Counted from the stretch's first letter, positions 19,501 through 28,953 are shown. The stretch is DNA of 64,000 bases from Streptomyces olivaceoviridis (GCF_014650115.1 NZ_BMUI01000013.1:62001-126000), one strand, 5' to 3'. Numbers and translations are program-made. The notes: generated from the sequence alone by a model not told the origin.

Positions 19501-19683
19501 CTCCCGGCCGTCCAGGAGGTTGCGCCAGAAACGCTCCACCGTGGGGGCGCCCGGGAATCTGCCCGCCATGCCGATGACGGCGATGTGGCCGGCCTGGTCC
19601 GCGGAGTCGGTCGGGTCCGCCGGGTCGGTCCGGTCCGCGGGGTGTGTGCGGTGTGCGGGGCCTGTGGGATCAGTGGCTGTCAT
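16549..19683 (-). CDS. Single-module polyketide synthase KS-AT-ACP
   Basis: The 1044-residue protein adds one two-carbon unit by decarboxylative condensation. The KS (about 30-450) has catalytic Cys in TACSTSL (about 193), His in EAHGTATPLGDP and His in KTNIGHADAAAG. The AT (about 540-840) has GHSLGAYAAG, and the specificity site reads TAGHS instead of HAFH or YASH, so malonyl-CoA is more likely than methylmalonyl-CoA. The ACP (about 950-1025) has DLGGDSLLA (Ser about 984). No KR, DH or ER is present, so the beta-keto group would be left intact unless a trans enzyme acts. A Thr/Asp/Pro-repeat linker (residues 10-30) precedes the KS and could dock to an upstream PCP. Both ends overlap neighbours by ATGA. 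Confidence 0.93.
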   Translation of the reverse strand: MTATDPTGPAHRTHPADRTDPADPTDSADQAGHIAVIGMAGRFPGAPTVERFWRNLLDGRESVTVLRDRLSPHQPEYTPAYGVLTDAAAFDAEYFGYSPQDALIIDPQQRLLLECAHEALERAGHGNPDRPLTGVFVGGSNTRHGERVRARLDELPFVDEWRIAHGNDADFLSTRIAYKLGLTGPAVSVLTACSTSLVAVHSAVQALLAGDCDIALAGGASVLPEAPATRYVPGSVIAPDGHCRAFDAAAAGTVGASAVGLVVLRPLADALADGDHVHAVIRGSAVNNDGRDKIGFTAPSVSGQATAVRNAQLVAGVDAEEIGYVEAHGTATPLGDPIEVAALTKAFRESTDRRGYCRIGSVKTNIGHADAAAGVVGLIKTVLCVENGMLPASLHFESPNPDIDFAASPFEVNSSTRPWDNADGRPRVAAVNSLGVGGTNAHVVVAEAPPPVPTTGARPQQLLLVSGRTPAAADRAARQLAEHLADNPATGLADAAWTLGTGRDHHAHRRFVVADDTARAAAALRADGLAGGTAEPTGRPVAFMFPGQGGQDVGMAAELYAHEPVFRRYLDDISELATDPLGMDLRDVLFPDGERERAAAAERMGSIAVGQPAVFAVQYALARLLVSWGVRPRAVVGHSLGAYAAGCLAGVFSLPDAVRLVVERGRLLGSLPAGGMAAVRLPESEVTPLLPPGLSVGAVNGPGQCTVTGPADLVARFARQQADRAVETRLLRIATAGHSALVEPIMARFACILSGLELTEPRLPMVSDTTGEWAGPGALRSVDHWVNHLRRPVRFGQALTTLFDSPDLSLLDIGPGRTLATLAQQHPGYDGRLVAHASPHPAEATSARTTLLRAVGRLWSSGTDVDLDALHSGERRRRVALPTYPFERRHFLVPATAPGRTGTGTAGHTPTLWTGSPATEANRGTPPGGTAEGHSPDRHRPREAADERQDGHEVLEAVVDAFRNALGIPDVEPHDGFLDLGGDSLLAAKLAAWAAAEFRVPVSAADVLRGTDAASLTRLIRERGRTAAVPAPRRAPDTTDRSGI

Positions 19684-21023
19684 GCTGTGCCTTCCTGCTC
19701 CGCCGGTGTGCCGGCGGTCGGCGCGTCGGTGTGGGCCGACGCCACGGGGACGGTGTCGTCGGATCGGGTACGCGTGGTGGGGTCCGGGGTGCCGCGGCCC
19801 CGGGAGGTGCCGGCCCGCGTTCCGAGCGCGCCGGACACGAACAGGACGGCTGCGCCTGCCTGGAGGACTCCGAGGCCCAGGAACGTCGTGCTCAGGCCCG
19901 CGGACTGGGCGGCGAAGCCGGCCAGGGCCCACCCCGCCGTGCCACCGGCCAGGGTGAGGCCGGTGGCGACGGTCAGGCCCTCGGTCCGGGAGCGCTCCGG
20001 CAGGCGCAGGGCGCGCACCGCGGTGGCCGGTGCCAGGGACACGCCGTTGAGCAGGCCCACCAGGACCAGGCAGCACGCCATCGCGCCCAGGCCCAGGGGC
20101 AGCGGCAAGGCCAGGAACGCGGCGGCCAGGGCCACGCGTCCGGCCACGGCCAGGGCGCGCGGCGGTACGCGGCGCAGCAGCCGTCCCACGGCCAGGGTCC
20201 CCAGCAGGGTCCCGCCGCCGTAGGAGCCCAGCAGCGCCCCGGCGGCGACCGGGGAGGCGTCCGCTCTGATCAGGGCGACGAGCGGGATCATCGCGAACAT
20301 CGCCTGCCAGGCGGCCTCGTTCAGCGCCAGGCCCAGTGTCCAGCGCGTCGCCAGCCGGTCCGAGCGCAGCGCGCGCAGCCCCTCGCGCAGTGGCGGGCGG
20401 TCGGCGTGGCCGCCGGTGCCGGTGGCCGGGGGCAGCCGCCGGTACAGCAGCAGTGCGGAGACGGCGAAGCTCAGGGCGTCCAGCAGCAGCACCTGGGAAG
20501 CCGTCAGGGTGGCGATGAGGAGCCCGGCGAGGAGCGGTCCGAGGAGCATGCTCAGCCGTGTCGCCGCCTGGAACGCCGCGTTGGCCCTGCTCAGCAGGGA
20601 CTCGTCGGTTCCGACGAGGTCCAGCAGGAGGCTCTGCTGGCTCGCCATGTACGGCGCGAAGGTGAGTCCGACGAGGAACATCACCGCGGCGAACACGCCG
20701 ACCGACAGCCAGCCGAGGGCATGGAGGAGAGGCAGCAGGGCGATGAGCACGGCGCACAGGGCGTCTCCGTACAGCATCACCCGCCGCGGGCCGAGGCGGG
20801 TCACCCAGGAGACGCCGAAGAGTCCGGACGCGGTGACGGCGGCGAACTGGGCCGCCGTCACCAGCCCCACGGTGCGCGCCGAGCCGGTGAGCGTGAGTAC
20901 CAGCCAGGGTGTGGCGACCGCGCTGAGCTGGGTGCCCAGGATCGACACCGCCTCGGCGGCGAGCACGACCCGCAGCACGGGATGGGCGCTCAGCCGTAGG
21001 GCATCCGTTCGTGCGACGGCCAC
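19680..21023 (-). CDS. MFS exporter within the NRPS/PKS operon
   Basis: A 447-residue, 12-helix major facilitator protein of the EntS/MFS_3 type, starting LRVVLAAEAVSILGTQLSAVATPWLVL and with WVTRLGPRRVMLYGD in the loop between helices 2 and 3. The last 50 residues are a disordered Thr/Arg-rich tail. It probably exports the product of the surrounding enzymes and gives self-protection. The GTG start lies one base after the NRPS stop and its own stop overlaps the PKS start, so its expression is tied to synthesis. Confidence 0.9.
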   Translation of the reverse strand: MAVARTDALRLSAHPVLRVVLAAEAVSILGTQLSAVATPWLVLTLTGSARTVGLVTAAQFAAVTASGLFGVSWVTRLGPRRVMLYGDALCAVLIALLPLLHALGWLSVGVFAAVMFLVGLTFAPYMASQQSLLLDLVGTDESLLSRANAAFQAATRLSMLLGPLLAGLLIATLTASQVLLLDALSFAVSALLLYRRLPPATGTGGHADRPPLREGLRALRSDRLATRWTLGLALNEAAWQAMFAMIPLVALIRADASPVAAGALLGSYGGGTLLGTLAVGRLLRRVPPRALAVAGRVALAAAFLALPLPLGLGAMACCLVLVGLLNGVSLAPATAVRALRLPERSRTEGLTVATGLTLAGGTAGWALAGFAAQSAGLSTTFLGLGVLQAGAAVLFVSGALGTRAGTSRGRGTPDPTTRTRSDDTVPVASAHTDAPTAGTPAEQEGTA

Positions 21024-21024
21024 G

Positions 21025-24000
21025 TCAGCCCCGCCTCCGCCGGCCGGAGAGTTCCCGCCGCCGCTCCGGGGCGCTCCGCTGCGGCGCGGCGGCCGCGGGT
21101 GCGTCCGACCGGCCGTCCCCGGCCGTCAGCGACCTGACGAGCGCCTCGACGGTGGGGTGCTCGAACAGCCAGGTGACCGGCAGTTCCCGACCCAGTTCGG
21201 CGTTGAGCGCGCCGCGGAGCTGGACCAGGGCCGCCGAGGTCCCGCCGAGGTCGAAGAAGTTGTCGTGCGTCCCGATGCCGTCAACGTCCAGCGCCTTCGA
21301 CCACAGGGCCAGCAAACGGCGTTCCAGTCCGGCGGCCGACGGCTCGGCCGCCTCCGGCCGGGGGGCGCGGGCGTTCCCGGCCTCGGGGGTGTCCCGGCGG
21401 CCGTGCAGGACGAGGGCCGGTGGCGGTGTCCGCGGGGTGTCCCGTTCCGCGGGGTCGGCCACCGGCTCCGCGAGTCGGTCCGGAAGGCTCCCCAGCGTCC
21501 GGCCGAAGTCCGCGGCGAGCCGCTCCATGTCCTGCCGCCGGTAGCGGTCGCCGCGGTAGCTGATCCGACCGGACACCTGGTCGCCGTCGAGGACGAGCGA
21601 CAGTGTGACGCCGGTCTTGCCGAGGAATCCCGCACCGGTCCGGCCGACGCCGACGGCGTGCAGGGCCTGCCCTCCGACGAGCGCCGCTCCGCTCCCGGGG
21701 GCGGTCCGGAACTCCAGCGACACGTCGCCGTAGGGCGTCCGCCCCGGCAGGCGCGGCGGGTTGAGGAGCCGCACCACCTCGTCGAAGGGTGTCTGCGCGT
21801 GTTCCAGGGCCGCCAGCACCTCCGCGCGCAGGGCGAGCAGGGCATCCAGGAAGGTGGTGCCCTCGGTGATGCGGGAGCGAAGGGCCACGGTGTTCTGGCA
21901 CGGTCCCAGCACGTCCGCGAGGCCGGGCGCGCCGCGGTTGCTCATCTCGCTGGAGATCACCAGGTCCGGCTCCGCGCTCCAGCGGTGGAGGACCGCCGCC
22001 AGGCTGGTCAGGGCGGCCATGTAGAGGGAGACACCGTGCCGGGCCTGCAGGGGCCGCAGGATTTCCGGCAGCCGGGCGGGCAGCGGAATGTCCACCAGGC
22101 CGTTGGGTCCGGGCTCCTCGGGGACGGGGAAGTCGGCGTAGGCCGGCGCGCCGGCCAGTGCCCGCTGCCAGTGCGCCAGGTCGGCCCGGTGCTGGGGGGT
22201 GCCGCGCAGCGCCTCCTGGGACGCGGTGAAGTCGCGGTACTGCGCGGTCCGTTCCGGGGCCGGTGCGGACGCCGGGTCCGGGGCGGGTGCCGGCCGCTCG
22301 CCGGGCGACCGGGTCAGCAGCCGCGCGAGGTCGTCGGCGAGGGCACGGGCGTCGGCCTCGGCGACCCGGTCACCCTGGTAGGACAGCAGCGCCGTCAGCT
22401 CGCCCTGCCGCTCCGTGACGGTCAGTACGAGGCCGAACTTGGGCGCGTGCGACAGCAGGGAGGGGGGCTGGTACGGCTCCAGCGGGGCGCCGCCGAGCAC
22501 GGGAGGAGTGCCCGGGCGCGGGTTCATGTTGAGCATCACGTCGACGTACGGGGTGCGTCCCGCGGCCCGCTCGGGCCGGAGCGTGTCCATGACGTCCGGG
22601 AAGGCCGCCGCGGAGTGCTCCCCCGCGGCCAGCAGTTCGCGGCGCACCGCGCGCAGGGCGGTGATGAACGCGTCCGGGGCCGCTCCGCCTTCCGCGCCGG
22701 TCCGTGCGTCCGTCCCCGGACCGGTCTGCGCACCGCTCCGCGAGCGCAGTACCACCGTGTTGAGGCACGGGCCCAGCAGGTCCCGGAAGCGGGCGCGGTC
22801 CCTGATCGTCATCGGCACGCCGAAGGTGAGGCACCGCTGTCCCGTCCAGCGGTGCAGCGCCAGGGCGAGCGCGGCGCCGAACGCCATGAAGGGGGTGGCG
22901 TGGTGCTCGGTCAGCAGCGGTCGCAGGGTGTCGGCCAGGCCTGCGGGCAGGGGTACCGGCACCACCCCGTCGGGTCCGGTCCGCGCGGGCTCGGGGAAGT
23001 CGGTGTGGACCGGGACGCCGGCCAGTGCCTCCCGCCAGTGGGCCAGGTCGGCCTGGTGCCGTGGAGTGCCGCGCAGCGCCTCCTGTGCCGCCGTGAAGTC
23101 GCGGTACTGCACCGGCGGGGGCTCCGGAGGGTCGGTGTGGGCCGCGGCCGTGTAGCAGCGCTCCAGCTCACGGAGGAGGACCGGGACGGACTCGCCGTCG
23201 ATGACCAGGTGGTGCACGCAGACCAGCAGGGCCTGCTCTCCAGCGCCCAGTTCGGCCAGTGCGACCCGCAGCAGGCGGCCTGACGCGGGGTCGAAGAGGT
23301 GATCGGCCTCCTCGTGCAGCCGGCGGGTCAGCTCCTGGTCGGGGACCGGCGACGCGCTCAGGTCGAGCCGGTCGACCCGCGGGCGCCAGGGCTCGTTCAC
23401 CACCTGGTGCAGGACGCCGTCCTCGGCCACGAAGGCCGTGCGCAGCAGTTCGTGCCCGTCGACGAGGAGGGCGAACGCCCTCTCCAGCCGTTCCGTGTCG
23501 AGCCGGCCGGACGTCTTCCAGGCCAGGGACACGTTGTGCCGGCCCCGGCCCTCCACCTGCTCCGCCAGCCAGACACCGCGCTGGAAGGCGGCGGCGGGCA
23601 CGCGTCCGGTGGCCGGCCCGGCGTGCGGCAGGTCCGGGGTCTCATCGGTGCGCGCGGCCAGTTCCCGGTCGACGAGGTCGGCGAGGTCCCGCAACCGCGG
23701 CTGCTCGAACACGGCCCGCACCGGCAGGGTGACGGCGAAGCGCTCGCCGATCCGTCTCGTCAGCTCGACCGCCAGCATGGAGTGCCCGCCGAGCAGGAAG
23801 AACGAGTCGTCGGCGCCGGCCGCGGGGACGTCCAGCAGCAGGCCCCACATGTCGGCCAGCGCGGTGGCGGTCGGGGTCAGGGGCCGTGACCGGTCCGAGG
23901 CCGCGAGGACGGCGGCGGTCGACCGCAGTGTCCTCAGGTCCAGTTTTCCCTGAGGCGTCAGCGGCATCCGGGTGACCGTCTTGAACAGCGACGGGACCAT

Positions 24001-27000
24001 GTACTGCGGGAGTGTCGCCGCGAGATGGGCGCGCAGCGCCTCGGCGGTCGGCGGCTCGGCGCTCTGCACGACGGCGACCAGCCGCTCGTCCTCGGCGAAG
24101 ACCGCCGCGTCGGTGACGGCCGGATGCCGGCGCAGGCACGCCTCGACCTCCGCGGGCTCGATCCGGTACCCGCGCAGCTTCAGCTGGGCGTCGGCGCGGC
24201 CGTGGTAGCGCAGCGCGCCGTCCGGGCCGTAGCTGGCGAGGTCACCGCTGCGGAAGAGCCGGCCGGGCCCGACCGGGGAGTCCACGAAGCGTTCCGCGGT
24301 GAGTTCCGGACGGTTGAGATAGCCCTCGGCGACTCCTTCGCCACCGATGTGGATCTCGCCCACCGCGCCCACCGGCAGCAGCCTGCGGCCGGTGTGCCGG
24401 TCCAGGAGCAGCAGCGTGGTGGTGGGCAGCGGCAGGCCGATGACGCTGGCATCCGCGTCGATGTCGGCCCGGGTCACGGTGTGCACGCTGGCGTACACGG
24501 TGGTCTCCGTGGGGCCGTACATGTTCACCAGCCGTACGTGCGGATGGCGCTCCGCCCACGCGCTCAGTACGGCGGGGTGCAGTGCCTCGCCCGCGAAGAA
24601 CACGTACCGCAGCGCGTCGAGGGCGGGGGCCAGCCGCGGCTGGGGTTGGATCAGGCCGCGGAAGGCGGAGGGCGTCTGGCACAGCACCGTGACCCGCTCC
24701 CGCCGGACCAGGTCCCAGAACAGGACCGGGTCCTTGGCCTGCTCCTCGGAGACGACCACCGCCCGGCCCCCGTGGCTGAGCGCCCCGAACAGCTCCCACA
24801 CGGAGACGTCGAAGGTGTAGGAGTGGAACAGGGTCCAGACGTCGGACGAGCCGAAGGAGAACGGGAACCGGTCGTTGTGCAGCAGCCGGACCACGTTGCG
24901 GTGGCTGATGACCACGCCCTTGGGACGGCCGGTGGTACCGGAGGTGTAGATGCAGTAGGCCGGCGAGTCGAGCGGAACGGCGGGCAGCGGGACGCCGTCC
25001 GGGGCGGTACGCAGCCCGCTCCCGCGCAGTACCTGCCCCCCGAACCCCTCCAGGCCCGGATGGGGCGCGGCCGGCTCGTCGGGCAGCACGGCCCAGCGGG
25101 CGCCGGAGTCGGTGAGGAGGAAGCTCAGCCGGTCGGCCGGGACGGCGGGGTCGACCGGCAGGTAGGCGGCGCCCGCCAACAGGACGGCGAGTGTCGTCAG
25201 GGCCTGCTCGGCTCCCCTGGGGAGCACCAGGGCCACCAGGTCGCCGCTTCGGACGCCCGCCGCCCGAAGCCCGCGGGCCATGGCCTCGGCGTCCTCCAGC
25301 AGTTCCCGGTAGGTGAGTTCGGTTTGGCCGGCGGTCACCGCGACGGCGTGCGGCCGGGCGAGGGCGTGCCGCCGGATCATCTCGTGGACAGGTGTCCCCG
25401 GGTAGTCGGCCTCCGTGCCGTTCCACACGGCCAACTGGGTGTGCCGCTCGGCCTCGGTCAGCGGATCGGCTTCGCCGACGGCTCGGCCGGGTGCCTCGAC
25501 GAACAACTCGATCAGGCGGAGGTAGTGCTCGGCCAGCGTCCGCATCTGGTCGTGGTCGAAGTACCGCGCGTCGAAGACGAGCCGCCCCTCCAGCCGCCCG
25601 GACCGGCGCCGCAGCAGCAGGGCCACGTCATAAGCGTCCTGGCCGCCGGGCGTCTCCACGACGGCGCGCACCGCGCCGGTCGCGGAAGCGGGCACGTCCG
25701 GTGCGGACCCGTCGGCGTCTCCGGCGTAGCCGTCGAAGCCGTCGAAGCCGTCGTGGTCGTCGAAGTCGAAGAGCACCTCGGTCGGCGGGGCCGGCCGGTC
25801 GGTCCTCGACGGGTCCACGAGCCGCATCAGCTCCTCGGCCGGTGTCCCCGCGTGGGCGGTGGCCTCCGCCAGCTCGGCGGCCGTACGGGTGGCGAGCGTG
25901 GCGAAGTCCTCGCCCACCTCGGGCCGCAGCCGCACGGGCAGGACGGTGGCGAGCGGGCCCACCACGTAGCGGTCCGCCGGCAGCCGGGCCCCGTGTGCGA
26001 CGCCGGCCAGCAGGTCCTGCCGGCCGGTGTACCAGCCGAGCAGGGCGGCGAAGGCCGCGAGCAGCAGGTCCCGGTGCCCGACACCGAGGCGATCGGCCGC
26101 CTCGCGCACCGCCCGCTCCCCCGGCACGGCGAACGTGACGACCCCCTCCTCGTACTCCTGGACGGGGGCGTCCGTCTTCCGGGGCCGCCGCTCGGGCAGT
26201 GCCAGCGCTTCGGCGGCCGGACGCAGCGCCGCCGCGCGCGCCTCGAGTTCCTCCGCCGTGGTCGCGGGTGCGGTGTTCTCCAGCCAGTCGGGGAAGCTGC
26301 TGGGCTCGGCCAGCGCGGCGTCGTCGAGGGCCGCGAGGAGTTGCCGGGCGACCAGTCGCAGCGACCGCTCGTCCAGCACCGCCCGGTGCCCGGCCAGGGT
26401 GAGCCAGCCGCCGCCGGACTCCTCGGGCAGCACCGCGATCCTGAACAGGGGGCCGCGGGCCAGGTCGAAGGGCTCGGCCGCCCAGTCCCGCAGCGCGTCC
26501 GGCACCTCGGCGTTCCCGGTGGAGGGCCGCACGGGCAGCCGGACCGGGGTCACCGCCGCCTGGCTCCGTACGTACTGCACGACCCGGTCCCCGGCCAGGC
26601 CGAGGTGCGTGCGCAGCGCGTCGTGCGCCAGTGTGACCCGGTGGACCGCCTCCAGGAGTGCCTCGTCGCCCGGCAGGCGGGACAGGCGCAGGGACACCGA
26701 GAGTCCGGGCCGGCCGTCCGGTGCGGCGGACCACAGCCGTTCCTGCACCAGAGCGGCCTTACGGACTGCGGCGGATCCGGCGGGGGCCCCCGCCGGGGCG
26801 GGGAGGGAGTAGAGGGCGGCCAGTTCCCTGAGCAGGACACCCGTCGACTCGCCGTCCCACAGCAGGTGGTGGACGCACAGGAAGAGCACCTGGCCGCCTC
26901 GTCCCGTCTCGACGAGGGCGGCGGTCAGCAACCGTCCCGAGGCGGGGTCGAAGTCCTCCAGGCATGCCTCGTGCAGCCAGTCGCGCAGGGCCGCCTCGGG

Positions 27001-28953
27001 GTCGGGCCGGTGGCGCAGGTCGACGTGGCGGACCTCGGGCACCCAGGGCGGTCCGACCACCTGCCACGGTTCTCCGTCGCGCTCCAGGAAGGCGGTGCGG
27101 AGGATCTCGTGGCGTTCCACCAGCCGGGCCAGCGCGTCCCGCAGTGCCGCCGGGTCCAGCCCATCGCCCGCGACCCGCCAGGCCATCGGCACGTTGTAGG
27201 CGCCGCGCCCGGGCTCGAGCTGTTCGGCCAGCCAGACGCGCTGCTGGAAGGCGGAGGCCGGGACCGGTTCCGGCACGGGCGCGGCGTCCGTCACGGCGGG
27301 CTCCGCCGCGTCCTCGGGCAGGACGGCGGCGGTGAACTCCGACAGCCGCGGGTGCTCGAACAGGGTGCGGAGCGGGACCTCGCGGCCGAACTGGTCGGAG
27401 ACCGCGAGGGTGAGCCGTTCGGCGAGCAGCGAGTGTCCGCCGAGTTCGAAGAACGAGTCGTGCTCGTCGATGCCCTCGATGCCCAGGGCGTCCTCCCAGA
27501 CCCGCCGCATCGCCGCCAGGCTCCCCGGGGCGACCGGGGCCGGTGTCTCCGGAGCCGGGTCCGCCGGCGCCGGCGGGACTGACCGTGCGGGCGCGTGGGA
27601 CACGGGGTCCGTGCCGGGCGCCGGTTCGGCGGCCGGTGTCCCGGCCGCGGTCGCAGGGTCCGGGGCGGGCAGCGGCGTGTGCGGGTCGGCGGCGATCGCC
27701 TCCAGCGCCTCCCGGTAGCCGGCGGCCAGCGCCGACACCTGTGTGGGGCCCACGGCCCCGGTCGGGTCCTTCCACAGGACGTGGGTTTCGTTGCGCTCCT
27801 CGCGCACCATCAACGTGAGCGGGAAACCGGCGCTGCTCTCGTTGTCCAGCAGGCTCAGGACTGCGGACGAGCCGGGGGCTTCGAGCCGCAGTTCCGTCAG
27901 GTCCACGCCGTCGCGCCGCCCGTTGTTCCAGTACTGGAACACGGTCTGGTGGGTGCGGGCGTGCGCGTCGGGGCCGGTCAGTCCGGCGGCACGCATCATG
28001 GCGGGCAGCGGCAGGTCGCCGTGGCGCATGCCGTCCTTCATCCGACCGCGGACCCGGGACAGCAGGTCCGCGAAGGTATCGCGCTCGTGCACCGTGAGAC
28101 GGATCGGAAGGGGGTTGACGAAATAGCCGACCCGGTCCCGCAGGGCGTCGTCGGTCCGGCCGTGGAAGGGCAGGAACACCAGCAGGTCGCTCGCGCCGCT
28201 GTGCCGGTGCAGCAGGGCGTAGTAGGCGCCCAGCAGTACGGTGACGTAGGAGACGCCCAGTTCTTCCGCCCTGGAGCGGAGGCGGGCGACGAGGTCGGCC
28301 GGCAGGGGCTCGCCGAGCGCGGTGTACGCCGGCTCGTCCACGCTGCGCGGCAGCAGCGGCCCCGGCGCGTCCTGTCCGAGGGCCTGCCTCCAGTAGGCGC
28401 GGTGTGCTTCGCCCGCCGGGGTGTCGGCCAGCTCCCGGGAGCGGTCGGCGAAGGCCCGCAGCGCGGGTGCGGGGTCACCGGCGGGCAACGGCTCGCCCGC
28501 GTAGGCGCGCCGCAGCGCGTCGGCCAGGATCAGGACGGACGTGCCGTCGGACACCAGGTGGTGGACGGCGAGGACGAGAACCGTGTAATCGGGCCCGTGC
28601 AGCAGGTCCACCCGGGCCAGCGGTCCGCGGCGCAGGTCGAAGGGCACTTGCCAGACGCGGCGTACGGCCTCGTCGCAGGCCAGGGACGTGGTCGACTCCC
28701 GCACCGGGATGTGGGGGGCGTCGGACCAGTCGAGCACCGGCCCCCGCGCGCTCGGGACCACCCGGCCGCGGAGCTGGGGGAAGGCACAGCCGAGGGCCGC
28801 GACGGCCTGGCCGAGACGCGCGAAATCGATCGTGCCGCGCACCGCGAAGGGGCTGGGGATGATGTGGATCCACTGCCCGGGGTCGCGCTGCCAGACGATC
28901 CACATCGCCTCCTGACCGACGGAGAGCGGTATCTGTTCGACGGGGTCGTTCAC
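21025..28953 (-). CDS. Non-ribosomal peptide synthetase with split and duplicated condensation parts
   Basis: The 2642-residue protein reads, in order: C1 (5-440, HHLVSDG at 131); PCP1 (470-545, ELGGHSLL, Ser about 508); an isolated condensation N-lobe (555-725, HHLLWDG about 694); C2 (730-1165), whose motif is GHRAVLDE and so lacks HHxxxDG; A (1180-1680, YTSGTTGRPKG, FDVSVWEL, MYGPTETTV, K about 1670); PCP2 (1690-1760, LLGGHSML); C3 (1775-2225, HHLVIDG about 1914); a second copy of the condensation C-lobe alone (2237-2470); and PCP3 (2500-2590, DLGGTSAA, Ser about 2573). Pocket residues of the A domain read D-V-W-C-F-A-M-V-Y-K, with no close match I know. Modules 1 and 3 lack A domains, so they need trans loading. 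The GTG start overlaps the preceding stop (GTGA). Confidence 0.95.
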   Translation of the reverse strand: MNDPVEQIPLSVGQEAMWIVWQRDPGQWIHIIPSPFAVRGTIDFARLGQAVAALGCAFPQLRGRVVPSARGPVLDWSDAPHIPVRESTTSLACDEAVRRVWQVPFDLRRGPLARVDLLHGPDYTVLVLAVHHLVSDGTSVLILADALRRAYAGEPLPAGDPAPALRAFADRSRELADTPAGEAHRAYWRQALGQDAPGPLLPRSVDEPAYTALGEPLPADLVARLRSRAEELGVSYVTVLLGAYYALLHRHSGASDLLVFLPFHGRTDDALRDRVGYFVNPLPIRLTVHERDTFADLLSRVRGRMKDGMRHGDLPLPAMMRAAGLTGPDAHARTHQTVFQYWNNGRRDGVDLTELRLEAPGSSAVLSLLDNESSAGFPLTLMVREERNETHVLWKDPTGAVGPTQVSALAAGYREALEAIAADPHTPLPAPDPATAAGTPAAEPAPGTDPVSHAPARSVPPAPADPAPETPAPVAPGSLAAMRRVWEDALGIEGIDEHDSFFELGGHSLLAERLTLAVSDQFGREVPLRTLFEHPRLSEFTAAVLPEDAAEPAVTDAAPVPEPVPASAFQQRVWLAEQLEPGRGAYNVPMAWRVAGDGLDPAALRDALARLVERHEILRTAFLERDGEPWQVVGPPWVPEVRHVDLRHRPDPEAALRDWLHEACLEDFDPASGRLLTAALVETGRGGQVLFLCVHHLLWDGESTGVLLRELAALYSLPAPAGAPAGSAAVRKAALVQERLWSAAPDGRPGLSVSLRLSRLPGDEALLEAVHRVTLAHDALRTHLGLAGDRVVQYVRSQAAVTPVRLPVRPSTGNAEVPDALRDWAAEPFDLARGPLFRIAVLPEESGGGWLTLAGHRAVLDERSLRLVARQLLAALDDAALAEPSSFPDWLENTAPATTAEELEARAAALRPAAEALALPERRPRKTDAPVQEYEEGVVTFAVPGERAVREAADRLGVGHRDLLLAAFAALLGWYTGRQDLLAGVAHGARLPADRYVVGPLATVLPVRLRPEVGEDFATLATRTAAELAEATAHAGTPAEELMRLVDPSRTDRPAPPTEVLFDFDDHDGFDGFDGYAGDADGSAPDVPASATGAVRAVVETPGGQDAYDVALLLRRRSGRLEGRLVFDARYFDHDQMRTLAEHYLRLIELFVEAPGRAVGEADPLTEAERHTQLAVWNGTEADYPGTPVHEMIRRHALARPHAVAVTAGQTELTYRELLEDAEAMARGLRAAGVRSGDLVALVLPRGAEQALTTLAVLLAGAAYLPVDPAVPADRLSFLLTDSGARWAVLPDEPAAPHPGLEGFGGQVLRGSGLRTAPDGVPLPAVPLDSPAYCIYTSGTTGRPKGVVISHRNVVRLLHNDRFPFSFGSSDVWTLFHSYTFDVSVWELFGALSHGGRAVVVSEEQAKDPVLFWDLVRRERVTVLCQTPSAFRGLIQPQPRLAPALDALRYVFFAGEALHPAVLSAWAERHPHVRLVNMYGPTETTVYASVHTVTRADIDADASVIGLPLPTTTLLLLDRHTGRRLLPVGAVGEIHIGGEGVAEGYLNRPELTAERFVDSPVGPGRLFRSGDLASYGPDGALRYHGRADAQLKLRGYRIEPAEVEACLRRHPAVTDAAVFAEDERLVAVVQSAEPPTAEALRAHLAATLPQYMVPSLFKTVTRMPLTPQGKLDLRTLRSTAAVLAASDRSRPLTPTATALADMWGLLLDVPAAGADDSFFLLGGHSMLAVELTRRIGERFAVTLPVRAVFEQPRLRDLADLVDRELAARTDETPDLPHAGPATGRVPAAAFQRGVWLAEQVEGRGRHNVSLAWKTSGRLDTERLERAFALLVDGHELLRTAFVAEDGVLHQVVNEPWRPRVDRLDLSASPVPDQELTRRLHEEADHLFDPASGRLLRVALAELGAGEQALLVCVHHLVIDGESVPVLLRELERCYTAAAHTDPPEPPPVQYRDFTAAQEALRGTPRHQADLAHWREALAGVPVHTDFPEPARTGPDGVVPVPLPAGLADTLRPLLTEHHATPFMAFGAALALALHRWTGQRCLTFGVPMTIRDRARFRDLLGPCLNTVVLRSRSGAQTGPGTDARTGAEGGAAPDAFITALRAVRRELLAAGEHSAAAFPDVMDTLRPERAAGRTPYVDVMLNMNPRPGTPPVLGGAPLEPYQPPSLLSHAPKFGLVLTVTERQGELTALLSYQGDRVAEADARALADDLARLLTRSPGERPAPAPDPASAPAPERTAQYRDFTASQEALRGTPQHRADLAHWQRALAGAPAYADFPVPEEPGPNGLVDIPLPARLPEILRPLQARHGVSLYMAALTSLAAVLHRWSAEPDLVISSEMSNRGAPGLADVLGPCQNTVALRSRITEGTTFLDALLALRAEVLAALEHAQTPFDEVVRLLNPPRLPGRTPYGDVSLEFRTAPGSGAALVGGQALHAVGVGRTGAGFLGKTGVTLSLVLDGDQVSGRISYRGDRYRRQDMERLAADFGRTLGSLPDRLAEPVADPAERDTPRTPPPALVLHGRRDTPEAGNARAPRPEAAEPSAAGLERRLLALWSKALDVDGIGTHDNFFDLGGTSAALVQLRGALNAELGRELPVTWLFEHPTVEALVRSLTAGDGRSDAPAAAAPQRSAPERRRELSGRRRRG

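Noticed and set aside
24025..27582. Plus-strand frame of 1185 codons opposite the NRPS gene
   Set aside because: Antisense shadow caused by third-position GC bias; the minus strand carries clear NRPS motifs throughout.
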